Assembly: GCA_928212115.1 (NCBI GenBank)
Contig: CAKMRJ010003334.1
Coordinates: 2,711,884-2,775,883, forward strand
Direction: 5' to 3'
Source of the DNA: Lactuca virosa
Taxonomy: Eukaryota > Streptophyta > Magnoliopsida > Asterales > Asteraceae
DNA: 64,000 bases
The notes under the pieces are model-generated. The model did no database searches, was not told the DNA's origin, and saw only the letters and a list, made by a program, of their open reading frames with translations. Positions 47,146 to 57,913 of the stretch are shown here, piece after piece; position 1 is the first letter of the stretch; every line of letters begins with the position of its first letter. Made by a program: the position numbers and the translations under genes.

Positions 47146-47475
47146 GCATCCAAAAGTAAAGTTTGAATGATAAATAATGTGAATCCGAAGACATGGTCTA
47201 GCAATGCCAAAAATTTGATCGTAAGATCAAAAATAAGTGTCACGCCGCATCTCTAAAATAATCTTTGTCTTCAAAATATCACAAATCCAAACTCAAGCAA
47301 TCATAAGATCTGAACCGGATGCAAACACAAATGAAACATCCCAAAATGTAGAGTCTGAAGATAAATAATCATAATACAAAGAACATCTAGTAGTGCCAAA
47401 AATTCGATCTGTGAAGACCAAAAATCAGCGTCACATCACAATATTAAATCGATCTCCGTCTTCAAATGTCTCTAA
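47146..47475 (-). repeat. Degenerate tandem repeat, period about 189 bp
   Basis: The segments from about 47146 and about 47335 share 'gccaaaaattygatc' (47206 and 47395) and '...tcttcaaa' at the same offset, with many substitutions. Confidence 0.7.
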
Positions 47476-48050
47476 CGTCAAAACTCAAATAAAATCAAAA
47501 TGGATCCTCATGATTCTCCCCCTATTTTTGATCGACCATGCAATAAAGATAAAAAATAATCATGAAATCGGGCAAGAGAATATGTCGGATATGATGGAGC
47601 ATCGCACGCTCCCCCTTGATGTGAGCATTTACCCGTAAAAACGAGGATATTATTTTCGGTCATAGGTAGACTTGGTGATGTATTGTCGAACTGAACAAAC
47701 ACTGTAGAATATTGTCCGAACTCAATGCCATTTTTTTTAGAATCTTTTACCCCATAAAATTGTTTTTTTCTTTTTCAAAACACCTTTTTGCATGGGATAA
47801 CAAGATCAAACACCACCTTTTTTACAGAAACTTCATCTTCTTCAAAAAACATATTTTGTCCATAAACACAGATTTTAACAGTAGCAAAAATGTATGAACA
47901 GCAGCAGCAAAATTTGTATTTTTCTAGCAACATCACCAACAAAACAGTAAATAACTCACAGTATGACAAAAATCTTCAAGATAATAAACCAATTAGGATC
48001 GTTCCCTTGAAATAATCGTGATATCTACAAGGTCTCTCTCTGATATCACT

Positions 48051-48393
48051 TGTAGGTTCCCATTTTGTCGATTGGATCGGTGCGGAAGATATTACCAAGA
48101 AGATAATTGTGTATGAACACAATGAACAAGATATGTGAGTAAAACTGTAGTAGATAAATAGAGAGATATAAAATATTACAAGAACACTCATTGGTTGGGA
48201 GAGATAACTCTCCCTTGGTGGGAGAGATCCCACCACACTCTCTCTAAACTACAAAGTCTACATAGTGAACACTTAAAAGAAAATGACCATCACCTCCACT
48301 TTATATACTAGTGGAGGGAATATTCTTTTCATACAAGAGGATATTCTAACCTAATAAACACTCATCATTGTAGAGCATTTTCATGCTCCAACA
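48051..48393 (-). repeat. 5' LTR of the small element
   Basis: 343 bp, preceded on the plus strand by the PBS complement. Confidence 0.93.
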
Positions 48394-49525
48394 AACTCCA
48401 CCACCTATATTCATCATAGAACCACTTCCATAAATTCCCAATTTACCAAAATACCCCCAACAGTCAAACTGGTCAACCCTTGGTTAAAGTCAAAGTCAAC
48501 GGTCAAGGTCAACAGTCCATGTTGACCCAACTCGTCGAGTGCAGTTCATTGACTCGTTGAGTCCTTCCAGAACTCGAGAAACCGTGCAAACCCTAGTTGA
48601 CTCACCGAGTTTCCAGATAACTCGTCGAGTCCATGCATGTCTAAAAGTCGGAAATACCCTATCTGATTCGTCGAGTCCTCTTACTGACTCGCCGAGTTCA
48701 TGCAGAAACCAACAACGGCCAATATTCATCGGACTTTTCGAGTTGACCATGCAACTCGTCAAGTCCCTTCAGTCCATTTCCCACTCAGAACTTATTAAGC
48801 TACCCCAAAGCTCCAAATTATAGATCTAGCTTCCTAAGGCACAAATTCCACGTAAAGTTGCAAACTTTACATGCATGTAAGGTCTTAAAGGCTTAGAACA
48901 CCAAAACCAAGTCTAGAATGAGGTTTAGGGCATGGTAAGAGGGAAATAAAAGGTAAAGCTGATAACTTTATGAATTTGGGACCTAGAGGAGTCCAGATCT
49001 GACGTTTCAACTTCAGATCATGGCCAATACCCGAAATAACTCCATAATAACCTAGAAATAGCCCTAAACCTAGCATGAAGAAATCTAGCTTAGAGAAAAG
49101 TCAAGGTAACGACTTGTTACCTTCAAAATGATGCCAAAATGAAGTAGGGTCGGATCCACAAGCTCTTCTCTGCTCCAAGCTCCTTAGACTTCGAGCCTTC
49201 TTCACAAACACCACTTTCCAAGCTTCTTAACACATAAAGATGGAGTAAAATCATGATTAGGGTTTTCTGAGCTCAATGGGGACGGTAAGGGAGGCTGTTG
49301 GAGACTAATGACCCTTTAAATAGGGTGCAGAACCCTGGAAATTAGGGTTTCATTTTCCAGCTCCTACTCGTTGAGTCTGGGTCCTCCGACTCGTCGAGTA
49401 GGTCCAATAATTCACGCGGGCTAACCCGCCTCTACATGACGATTTGGGGCAACCAACTCGTCGAGTAGGTCCATGAACATGTATATAAGGCTTTAAAACT
49501 TATACCTACGAGTCGGGGTGTTACA

Positions 49526-50078
49526 ACTTGCCTCACATAAGCGTGTGAACAATGAATTAATTCATAATTTTTTCAATGAACACGATTCTCATATATTATA
49601 CAATTCAGTTTATACAACACCAAGAATCTGTCCAATTGGTGACGAGATTTCTTTTCACTTTGCCAATTATGACAATACCACAAGTGATATTATGACAATC
49701 AAATCCACAATTAATATTGCTGTTATTAGAAACATAACTAACAATTTTATTAATTCCATTGCAAGGAAATAAGATAAGGCAACTAAGTAAACCAAAACTT
49801 CTATTTTATTGAAAAAGTGGAACTTGACCTTACAATGCAAAAAATAAAAATATATTTCTAAACATATTCGAAAAGTAATAACAATCTATTAAATTATTCT
49901 AACTCCTTAGTAGCAACTCCAAATTCTGACCTTCGAACCATGTGACCAAAGTCCATTTCCAACAATCAGATTTAGCTTACTTTTCTCAAGCTTCCTTCAT
50001 TCTTTTAGATCTTGCAATGCCATCAAACTGTGATCATCACATCATGTATTAATCTTATGAGAATAGGAACTTATGGAG
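49526..50078 (-). pseudogene. Copia-A protease/pre-integrase remnant
   Basis: Minus-strand pieces such as CNGINKIVSYVSNN (about 49740-49790) match the segment before the copia pre-integrase (family CNGIYETV.CVSN). The rest is too eroded to assign motif by motif. It joins Copia-A integrase at 24785 if Gypsy-2 is removed. Confidence 0.5.
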
Positions 50079-50853
50079 CTAGACAATGGATGTACCTGAC
50101 GTAGAGTCACACAAATTGACTTCCCAATCTTTAAGACCCTTCAGATATTTTGGGCAGCTTTGCAACCAATTTCCCTTCAATTGGTAGTAGAAACAAATGG
50201 ACTCTTTGGGTTTAGCACGTGGAATTATCCTAGAATTGAAATTTCTCTTTACCATATGATCAGACGGTTTGATCTTGGATGCCCCCTTTCCATAGGGAAG
50301 AGAAATCTTTTCTGGATCACCAATGTTACAATTGTCAACGTCCATGAAACTCTTGGAATTAGAACCCTTAATCAACTCTACTTCAGGTGTGTTCTTAAGC
50401 ATTTCTGCTTCAGCAACTATCAACATCATGGTCAAATCAATTAGGGTCACTTCAAGATTCCTCATATGAAACTTCTTAAGGAACTGACCATATGACCCAG
50501 GAAGAGAAAGAAGAACCAAATCAATGGCTTGATCCTTTGGGAATAAGACACCCATCATTTCCAATTTGTCAATATACGACTTCATTTTAAGAACGTGAGC
50601 ACATACAAAATTTCCATCTTTACGTTTACATGCCAATAGGATCATATCTTTCAACTTGAGGAAAACATGACGTTGGGAGAGTCACAACAGGAGAAGGTGG
50701 AAGAGTTGAAGAAGCATTATGTACAGTTCCACCATTCCCCGAAGAAGAGAATTTTTTTCCATCTTTATCAGATTGTAGAAGATCATCTTCAGAAGAATGA
50801 GGAAAAACATTTCCAGAAGAACGAGGAAGATCATCATTGTATTGATTTGACAT
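50079..50853 (-). pseudogene. Copia-A gag
   Basis: Minus strand. LACKRKDGNFVCAHVLKMKSYIDKLEMMGVLFPKDQAIDLVLLSLPGSYGQF is the UBN2 gag core (50400-50640). HMRNLEVTLIDLTMMLIVAEAEM follows, and SICFYYQLKGNWLQSCPKYL (near 50140-50200) is the CCHC knuckle with two Cys lost or moved. The N-terminal part (50626-50853, MSNQYNDDLPRSSGN) is in a different frame. Similar in order to Copia-B gag but clearly another family. Confidence 0.85.
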
Positions 50854-52078
50854 CTACAATTTGGGAGACGAGAGAATTCAAATTAGTTGATTTTAATGCT
50901 TAATTATTAACCCACAATTTATATTAAGGCTAGGATCCATATTTTCGATTCGACCTTTTAAGGGGGATGTCGTAATCAAATTCGAATCTGTTTTAGGTAG
51001 TTAGAGTCGTCTCACCAATTTCAATCACATGAAACTCTTAGATCTTTGAGATTCATTAAATCTTATAAATGACATATTTAATCTCGATTAGCTCTTACCA
51101 ATTGTGATTGGGATGCCAAGGATCACAAGTAAGATGCGAATAACCATGAAAACCCGTTCAAACACCCTCTATCGATTTATAATCTCTCATTGATGTGCCG
51201 GTTACCCACACACGCTCCATCAACAATCATAAACATGAGTTGTTTCATCATATCACCTTTATAGTCCCAAATTAATGTGTCGTTTAACCATACACACTCC
51301 ACTAATGAATCATAAAGAAACAATGTGCGTTTTCATGCATTAGCATACAATTTCAGATTTTCCTAAAGTAACTAGAGTGAGATTTATAAAAGGTTTAATT
51401 ACTTTGTTGTATCATACTTTTAGAGGTTATGTCCTATCAAACTCGTTCGACTAAAGACCCTCCACCATACAAAGGAAGGGTGGGTGAGAGTGGACACCCA
51501 TTCAACGGTCTTTTTATAGGCTGTTATCCTTATACCCCCCTTAGAGTGTGCCTTCGTGAATGAGGCCTAATAATGATTTAACTGACTTGTCTTACACGTA
51601 TAATATATTAAACTTTTAATAATATATAGTATAGGGTGTATTTTAAATCTTTTCAAAATACGAGGTTTAACTATTATTTATCTATATTATCGTATAATTA
51701 ATTAATTCTTTTAAACATATTATGAATTTATAAATATATTTTAATTACATTACTGTTAAATTAATTATTAAATTCATAAGAGATAATTCATTTTAATTTA
51801 TCTAATTAAAAATTATCAATTCAGGATATCTCCTAATATTTAGGGTTTTATGGATTATGACACAAGGCATTCAAAATTCGGAATCTAACATAATTAATAC
51901 AGGAGAATTACCAAAAATAACGCCATAAATCTGATTAGGAAGATAATTACTGAAAATCTAGAAAAAAATGGTGTTCACGTCGTGAGAGCTATACTCTCAC
52001 GTCGTAAGATCAGTGTTTTGCGAAAAATATGTTTAGTTTGATTCAACTCATGTGCAATAAATGTTTGACAAGCATAAG
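50854..52078 (-). other. Copia-A leader with structured elements
   Basis: No gene. Covarying hairpins at 51190-51223 and 51271-51306, a block at 51420-51572 conserved with Copia-B, and two TCACGTCGTGA-type dyads at 51975-52007. Confidence 0.7.
51190..51306 (-). other. Duplicated RNA hairpin in the Copia-A leader
   Basis: Minus-strand stems TTGATG/CATCAA (51190-51223) and ATTAGTG/CATTAAT (51271-51306), about 81 nt apart as in Copia-B, with loops gagcgtgtgtgg and gagtgtgtatgg. Confidence 0.65.
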
Positions 52079-52090
52079 CTCTGATACCTC
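52079..52090 (-). other. Copia-A primer-binding site
   Basis: Minus strand GAGGTATCAGAGC, the initiator-Met type with a changed first base, directly at the LTR edge. Confidence 0.85.
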
Positions 52091-53069
52091 TGTTGAGTTT
52101 TATAGAAAACAAAATTTTACAATGCAAAAAACAATTAACAATTAATAGGGTACATGCATCCTATAAAAATATATGTCATACACCTTGATAGCAACATACA
52201 ATGAACAACTAAACCTAGAATAACCCTAGTATAATTTGAAATTACCAAGTATAGAGTTGCATACATTTGGATTTGTTGTATTAAACAAATCACTTCAATG
52301 TCCTTGTAGTGTAGGTCTTGGAAAGCTTAGCACTAAAAGGATGACGCCTCTAATGGCTCACACCCAAACCCTAGAACTTGAAGACAAGAGGAGAGAGGAC
52401 AGAGGAGATTTTCGGCCAGAGTATCTACGAAGGAAGAGTATGCACAAAAATTATATCCCTTGGGGTCCTATTTATAGTGTCGATGAGACAATGAAAACCA
52501 TAGATTTGAATAATAAAATATTCAGATTTATTCTATTCAAATATGATATCCTTATCAGCTTTAGGAATATTCCAGAAAACCTAGAATCCCTCCTAATTTT
52601 GTTCTCCACCTATATGGGTTCTAGAATCTTCATTCCTTGCTCAATTATAAACAATTGCAATTCAAACCTTAGACCTTTAATTAATTCCAATTAATCCCGA
52701 ATTAATTCCAGATTAATTTTGATTAATAATTAATTAATTCTTATCGATTTCAAATTAATTTATTAATCATAAAAAATAACAAATCAATTATTTAACAATT
52801 GATTTCTTATTAATTTATTAATCACATAATAAATTAACAAACCAATTATCTATTTTTAATTAATATATTAATAACATAATATATTAACAAATTATTTCCT
52901 CTTAATTTCCAATTAGTTTATCAATCATATAATAATCTAATAAAATTATCCTCTATCTACAAATGTCATTCTAACTATGTTCTAGTTATGAGGGTAGCCC
53001 AAAAGGACTTTGTTTCTAATTACAAGAATATACCAATTTAGTTACTGGCTTAGACACCTTAATCCAACA
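52091..53069 (-). repeat. Copia-A 5' LTR
   Basis: 979 bp, TGTTGAG...CCAACA, matches 11393-12361 with more substitutions and indels than other LTR pairs here. Confidence 0.92.
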
Positions 53070-53262
53070 ATTAGGAGCACTTAAATCCGACTTTGTATGA
53101 AGAAGTAATGCTTCTTCGAAGTTTTGCGATCAAACCAACAAAATTATGTATGTCATAAATAGTAAATCAGAGATAGGTTGCTTATTCACCTGCGTAATCT
53201 AAAAAAAATCGTAGTAATCGTAAAATCAAAAGTGTGCATATAGAGAACGTCAAAATCTGACT
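53070..53262 (+). repeat. Continuation of the old LTR split by Copia-A
   Basis: Follows on from 11392 after removal of Copia-A. It is cut by the start of Gypsy-3 pol near 53262. Confidence 0.6.
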
Positions 53263-55236
53263 CGGTTGACAAAGAAGACGGTAACTTTTCGTTGGGGGCC
53301 TGAGCAGCAGACAACTTTTGAGATCCTAAGGCAGAGATTATTCAAGGCGTCATTTTTGACCTTACGGAGGTTGTTGAGGATTTTGTGGTTTATTGTGATG
53401 CGTCGATCATGGGTTTGGGGGCAGTGTTAATGCAGAGGGGTCGCGTGATCGCTTACTCTTTGAAGCAGCTGAAGCCTCATGAGGCAAACTATCCGACGCA
53501 TGATTTGGAGATGGGGGCGGTGGTTTTCGCCCTCAAGATTTGGCGACATTACCTCTATGTGGTACGTTATACTATTTACACGGATCACAAGAGTCTGAGG
53601 TATTTGATGGATCAGCCAAGTCTAAATATAAGGCAGTGCCGGTGGTTGGATGTGGTGAATGATTATGATTGTGAGATCCTTTACCATCCGGGGAAGGCCA
53701 ATGTGGTGGACGATGCTCTCAGCCGCAAGGCGGTCGTGGCTCCGATCAGAGATATATGTTTGAGGATGACTGTGATTACTCCGCTATTGTAGCAGATTCG
53801 GGAGGCTCAGATCAAGGCTATGAAGGAAGATCACCGGAAGAGTGAGCGTATTGTGGGCTAGGTGGCTTCCTTTGATTATGATAGCCGTGGGTTGTTGACT
53901 GTTCATCGGAGGATATGGGTTCTGTATTGGGGCAGTGTGCGTTGGGTTCTGATGGAGGAGGCACACAATGTCTAGGTTCTCCATTCATCCCGGGGCGACG
54001 AAGATGCATAGAGATCTTCGTCCTGATTATTGGTGGCCCTGCATAAAGTGGGATATGGCTTGGTATGCGGAGAGGTGCTTGACTTGCAGGAAAGTCAAGG
54101 CCGAGTATCAGCGACCTCACGACAAGATGCAGTCGTTGGAGATTCCCGTTTGGAAATGGGAGGAGATCACCATGGATTTCATCACAAAGTTGACTCGGAC
54201 TGCACGTAGAGTGGATTCGATTTGCGTCATCGTGGATCGATTGACCAAGAGCGCGCATTTAATCCCGATTCAGGAGAATATTTCTACGGAGAAAATGGAT
54301 AAGGTATATATCAGGGAGGTTATGGCACGACATGGGGTGCCGATTTTCGTAGTTTCAGACAGAGATGTCCAGTTTACTTCCAGGTTTTGGAAGAGGTTTC
54401 ATGATGAGTTGGGTACTCGTCTCCATTTAAACACAACATTCCATCCACAGAACGATGGTCATAGCGAGCAGACTATTCAGACTTTAGAGGATATGCTCCA
54501 GACGTGTTTTTTGGACTTCAGTGGGAGTTGGGATACATACCTTCCATTAGCGTAATTTTCGTATAACAATAGCTATCATGCCAGCATCGATCAACCTCAT
54601 TTTGAGATGCTCTACGGGAGGAAATGCAGGACCCCAATTTGTTGGGGTGGGGTCAGTCAGCAGGTTATGAAGAGTATCGAGGTGGTACTCAACACCACTG
54701 AGTCGATACATCAGGTTCAGACTAGGCTCCATACAACACAGAGTCGGTAGAAGAGTTATGCCGAAAGACGCCGATTATATCTAGAGTTCTAGGTGGGGGA
54801 TATGGTTCTCCTTAAGGTGTCACATTAGAAAGGTGTCGTCCAATTCAGGAAGAGGGGCAAGCTGGGCCCCAGGTACATTGGTCCTTTTAGGGTTTTGGCC
54901 CGGGTGCGCCGGGTTTCATACAGCTTGGATGTTCCACATGAGCTCAGTTAGATCCATAGCATATTCCATGTCTCTTAGCTGCGGAAGTGTTTAGTGGATG
55001 ATTCCGGAGTGGTTCCATTGGAGGATATTCAGGTGGATAATTGCCTGAATTATATTGAGAGGCCGGTGGCGATTCTTGACCGGAAGACGAAAACCTTGAG
55101 GAACAAGGTTTTTGGGTTGGTGAAAGTCCAGTGGCAGCATCGCAGAGGTTCTGAATGAACTTGGGAGTCAGAAGACGAGATGAGGGAGCACTATCCGGAG
55201 TTACTTGAAGCAGCGGACTTCGAGGACGAAGTCTGA
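53258..55236 (+). pseudogene. Gypsy-3 pol remnant: RNase H, integrase, chromodomain
   Basis: Begins inside pol, at the RT-RNase H tether (LTKKTVTFRWGPEQQ); gag, protease and RT are gone. RNase H at 53385-53620 has YCDASIMGLGAVLMQ, HDLEMGAVVFALK and YTDHKSLRYL. Integrase has a zinc finger (RFSIHPGATKMHRDLRPDYWWP...CLTCRKVK), catalytic DFITKL, VSDRDVQFTSRF and GHSEQTIQTLEDML (53968-54555), then the barrel (KLGPRYIGPFRVLARV) and chromodomain-type tail (PLEDIQVDNCLNYIERPVAILDRKT). Ends FEDEV, TGA 55234-55236. At least eight stops or shifts; related to Gypsy-1. Confidence 0.9.
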
Positions 55237-55253
55237 TTCAAGCGGGGGAGAAT
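55237..55253 (+). other. Gypsy-3 polypurine tract
   Basis: TTCAAGCGGGGGAGAAT, adjoining the LTR. Confidence 0.85.
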
Positions 55254-56200
55254 TGTAACACTCGAATTTGGTAAGTTCTGTATTTAACCTCTTTATTCTA
55301 AAACGTTTGCAAATTAGGTCCTTAAGCTAGTACGCGGGGCGTACAGGGTAGTACGCTTAGCGTACTAGCCCGAAGTTGATCGCGGATTCAATCCATGTAC
55401 GTTGGGGGTACGTGGAGTACGCATGACGTACGTGAAAATTAATGCAAGCCTAATTTTTAGGGTTTGCACCCTATATAAACCTTATGATAGCCTCATTTGG
55501 TCATATTTAGCCAACCTCCATCCTCCTTTGTCCAGAAATCAAAACCCTAGTGTGTGTTTGTGTGTTTTGAGCCTTAAAGAGTGTTTGTTGTTGATTTGTA
55601 AAGGAGAAGAAGAAGAAGAGGACCATTTGGATAAGTGCCTTGAGCTTGAAGATCCGAGGTTAGCTCATCATTTGCAAGCTTTTTGAGATAAAAAGCTCAC
55701 GTCTTGATGATCCATGATGCTAGATCTAGTTATGTTGTTATTTTATGCTTTTTGATTCCTTAGAGTGGTTGATGAGCTTCTTGACTCACTCCAGAAGTTA
55801 TGCTGTTAGATCTAGGCTTCTTTTGGTCCCCTTATTCATAAAAATGCAAGATTTATGAGGAATCTTGGACCTTGCATGTGTTAAGACCTTGTTTAAGTCC
55901 TTTTTGAGCTCTTGAGTCCTAAGACATGCATGTATGTAAAGTTTCCAACTTTACGTGAAAAGTCACCATAAGGAATCAGATTTGAGAGTTTGGATTGAAG
56001 TCTCAGTGGATTAAGTGCTTAATGAAGTGGGGTGGTGAACTGGGGAGTACGTTGGGCGTACCAAGCTGGTACGCTGCACGTATTAGCCCCAGAGGGAGTA
56101 CGCTAAGTGTACATGATAACTACGCCCCACGTACTCAGCATGTGGGCTTCAGATTTTAGGCTTCGCGGTTTTGGGCCCATATTTGGACATTAGGAGATTA
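55254..56200 (+). repeat. Gypsy-3 3' LTR, left half
   Basis: Starts TGTAACACTCG. TATATAAA at 55472-55479; GTACGC-type dyads at 55330-55430 and 56045-56145. The donor-like site reads GAG|AT instead of GAG|GT near 55684. It breaks off at about 56200, where the minus-strand Gypsy-4 begins. Confidence 0.85.
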
Positions 56201-56204
56201 GGGC

Positions 56205-57523
56205 CTTGTTGGGAGATCAGATTTCTTTTTGGGATGATGTCTTTATGTTGGATTCCTTTGGCAGGCAATCCATTTACAAGAAAGTTAACAGAAGCCACAT
56301 CTGCTTAATCCCTTGCTGCTTCCAGGGTCATCTGAAATGCTCTTGCCTTTGGCCTTGGCAGAACATTAGGTCTTGCTGCCTCTTTCTTCTTCGGGCAGTC
56401 CCTAGAAATATGCCCTTCTTCATTACATCCGTAACACACCTTCTTGTTGAATGTACACTCGTTGGTGTAATGCCTAATCTTCCCACACTTGAAACAAGTC
56501 ACCTCCTCGCCACATTTTCCAAAGTGTTTCTTTTTGTACTTCTCACACCATTTTGCTTCTCATTCTCTTCCTCCAAACTTCTTAGAACTAGACTTTGAGA
56601 ACCTGTTTTTCTTATTGGATCTTAAAGATCCATCAAACTTCCTCTTCTCTCCTAGCTCAGATCTCTCCAGACCCTTCTCCCTTAACGGGGTGTCCACATT
56701 CTTGGCTGCTCTAACAACTGTCTTTAAAGTAATTGCCATTTTGACCGTTGGGCAAAAGTTCAATGGAAATCTGTTAGAGAACTTCTCTATCTTGGAGAGT
56801 TCAGTAGGCACCAAGTAGGGAAATAACTTCATCCTTTCGGTGAATCTGGTGGCATACTCATCAACACTCATCTTCCCTTTCGTCAGGTTCTGAAACTCAT
56901 TGTTTAGATCTATCAGTTCTACCTCCGATTAGTATTGCATTTTCAACTGCTCCATGAATGCTTCCCAAGAAATCCTTAGGGCTTGTCCCTATGGCATTGT
57001 ATCTGCCAACGACTTCCACCAACTTAAAACTCCAGTCTTTAGTTGTCTGACTGCAAAGACGGTTTTCTGCTTGTTGTTGCAGTTGAAGCTTTCAAATACC
57101 ATCTCCATTTCGGAGATCCAGTCCATAATCTCTATTGGCTTTCGGCTTCTAGAAAGACTTGGTGGTTTGGCACCCAAGAAGTTCTTATACATACGCCCAA
57201 TCCTTGTCAATCCCTCTATCTAGGTCGTTCCTCCTTACCACTCGGGGTTCAACTTGACTCACAATACGACTGTAATTAACTTTCTTTGATTGTTCAATGT
57301 TTAGTTTAGGTTGCACAACTGGTAAAGTAGGTTCATCCCTATTAAGAAACATTTGTCTCATCTCCTCCTTTTGTTCGACCATCATAGCCCGAATCATTTC
57401 TTGGACTCCTGTCATCATGATTGGCTCGGGTGCAGCTGCTACCTTTGGTGCAGGCTCAATCACTCACGGCTCAGGCTGCAGGATTCCATCTGCGATTCCT
57501 AATCCGTTGCGATTTCTCACCAT
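56205..57523 (-). pseudogene. Gypsy-4 gag and start of protease
   Basis: ATG at 57521-57523 (minus). A stop soon after (PEP*VIEPAP) and others break the frame. Order: acidic/Met-rich N-terminus (VQEMIRAMMVEQKEEMRQMF), retrotrans_gag core (56989-57210, MYKNFLGAKPPSLSRSRKPIEIMDWISEME and KQKTVFAVRQLKTGVLSWW), SVDEYATRFTERMKLFPYLVP...KIEKFSNRF, a Lys-rich stretch, then two CCHC knuckles (CFKCGKIRHYTNEC, CYGCNEEGHISRDC; 56390-56500). VNFLVNGLPAK near 56250 starts the protease before truncation at about 56205. It differs from Gypsy-1/2/6 gag and looks like another lineage. Confidence 0.88.
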
Positions 57524-57900
57524 GACGATCTGTACACCAAAGCAAGCAAATTAAGACCTTTATTTACGATAGACATTTAAATCGTCATTTTCTCTCCGAA
57601 AAGTTACATGCCGGTTCTAATATCGTAGATAAACGTTTAGAAATCTGAACACATAAAGTTTCCAGATGCGGTCGGCAATAGACCACAGATCCGAGCAAAT
57701 AATAGCATCATAAGGCATATAAGGCATTTTATATAAATCATTTAGCACATAAAAGCAATTTAGGCATCTTTCCTAAAATATGCTAGTGATCGTGTCTACA
57801 TATTTTCTAAATATAGCAGACACTCATCTCACAATCATCGCTTAACATTCTAAGTTTAAGTCTAGAAATCCTACAAATTCCTAGTTCGCTTAAACTAATT
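57524..57900 (-). other. Gypsy-4 leader
   Basis: Non-coding, includes the PBS-adjacent hairpin at 57854-57895 (outer stem GTTTAAG/CTTAAAC). Confidence 0.7.
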
Positions 57901-57911
57901 CTCAGATACCA
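57901..57911 (-). other. Gypsy-4 primer-binding site
   Basis: Minus strand TGGTATCTGAG, one base off the initiator-Met form, next to the LTR start. Confidence 0.85.
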
Positions 57912-57913
57912 AC

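Larger units (their letters stand above)
46436..48393 (-). mobile_element. Non-autonomous LTR retroelement, 1.96 kb, no coding
   Basis: Flanked by the perfect duplication AACTC (46431-46435 and 48394-48398). Two LTRs of 343 bp (46436-46778 and 48051-48393) start TGTAGG and end CCAACA. A polypurine tract (minus strand TTTAGGGGGAGAT, 46779-46791) and a PBS variant TGATATCAGAG (minus strand, 48038-48048) orient it. The 1.27-kb interior has no gag or pol similarity; it holds several further TCTCCCCCT tracts and a degenerate tandem repeat of about 189 bp. It resembles TRIM/LARD-type parasites that depend on another element's proteins. Confidence 0.93.
24786..49525 (-). mobile_element. Gypsy-2: full-length Ty3/gypsy element with two nested insertions
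   Basis: Bounded by a perfect target duplication ACTTG (24781-24785 and 49526-49530). LTRs begin TGTAACATCC and end GGGGTGTTACA. With Copia-B (27896-41439), the small LTR element (46436-48393) and their duplications removed, it is about 9.2 kb. The order on the minus strand is PBS, gag, protease, RT, RNase H, integrase, chromodomain-like end, polypurine tract. It sits in the integrase of Copia-A. Confidence 0.95.
45612..49525 (-). repeat. Gypsy-2 5' LTR, interrupted by a small LTR element
   Basis: LTR sequence is 45612-46435 and 48399-49525 (48394-48398 is the repeated target). It matches 24786-26702 and carries one extra mini-dyad unit near 45970-46010. Possible donor at 49120 and acceptor at 45787. 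Confidence 0.93.
11393..53069 (-). mobile_element. Copia-A: Ty1/copia retrotransposon hosting two nested gypsy elements
   Basis: Both LTRs start TGTTGAG and end CCAACA (969 and 979 bp). Pieces at 11393-14145, 23316-24785 and 49526-53069 together make about 7.8 kb once Gypsy-1 (14146-23310) and Gypsy-2 (24786-49525) are removed. Domains on the minus strand read gag, pre-integrase, integrase, RT and RNase H. The host-site flanks are ATAAG and ATTAG. The coding regions are heavily mutated, which agrees with it being older than its passengers. Confidence 0.88.

Noticed and set aside
49518..49772. Plus-strand open frame of 84 codons
   Set aside because: Antisense to the Copia-A pre-integrase region and begins in the LTR end of Gypsy-2.
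56206..57554. Plus-strand open frames, possibly a membrane protein
   Set aside because: Antisense to Gypsy-4 gag, whose CCHC knuckles and gag core are clear on the minus strand.
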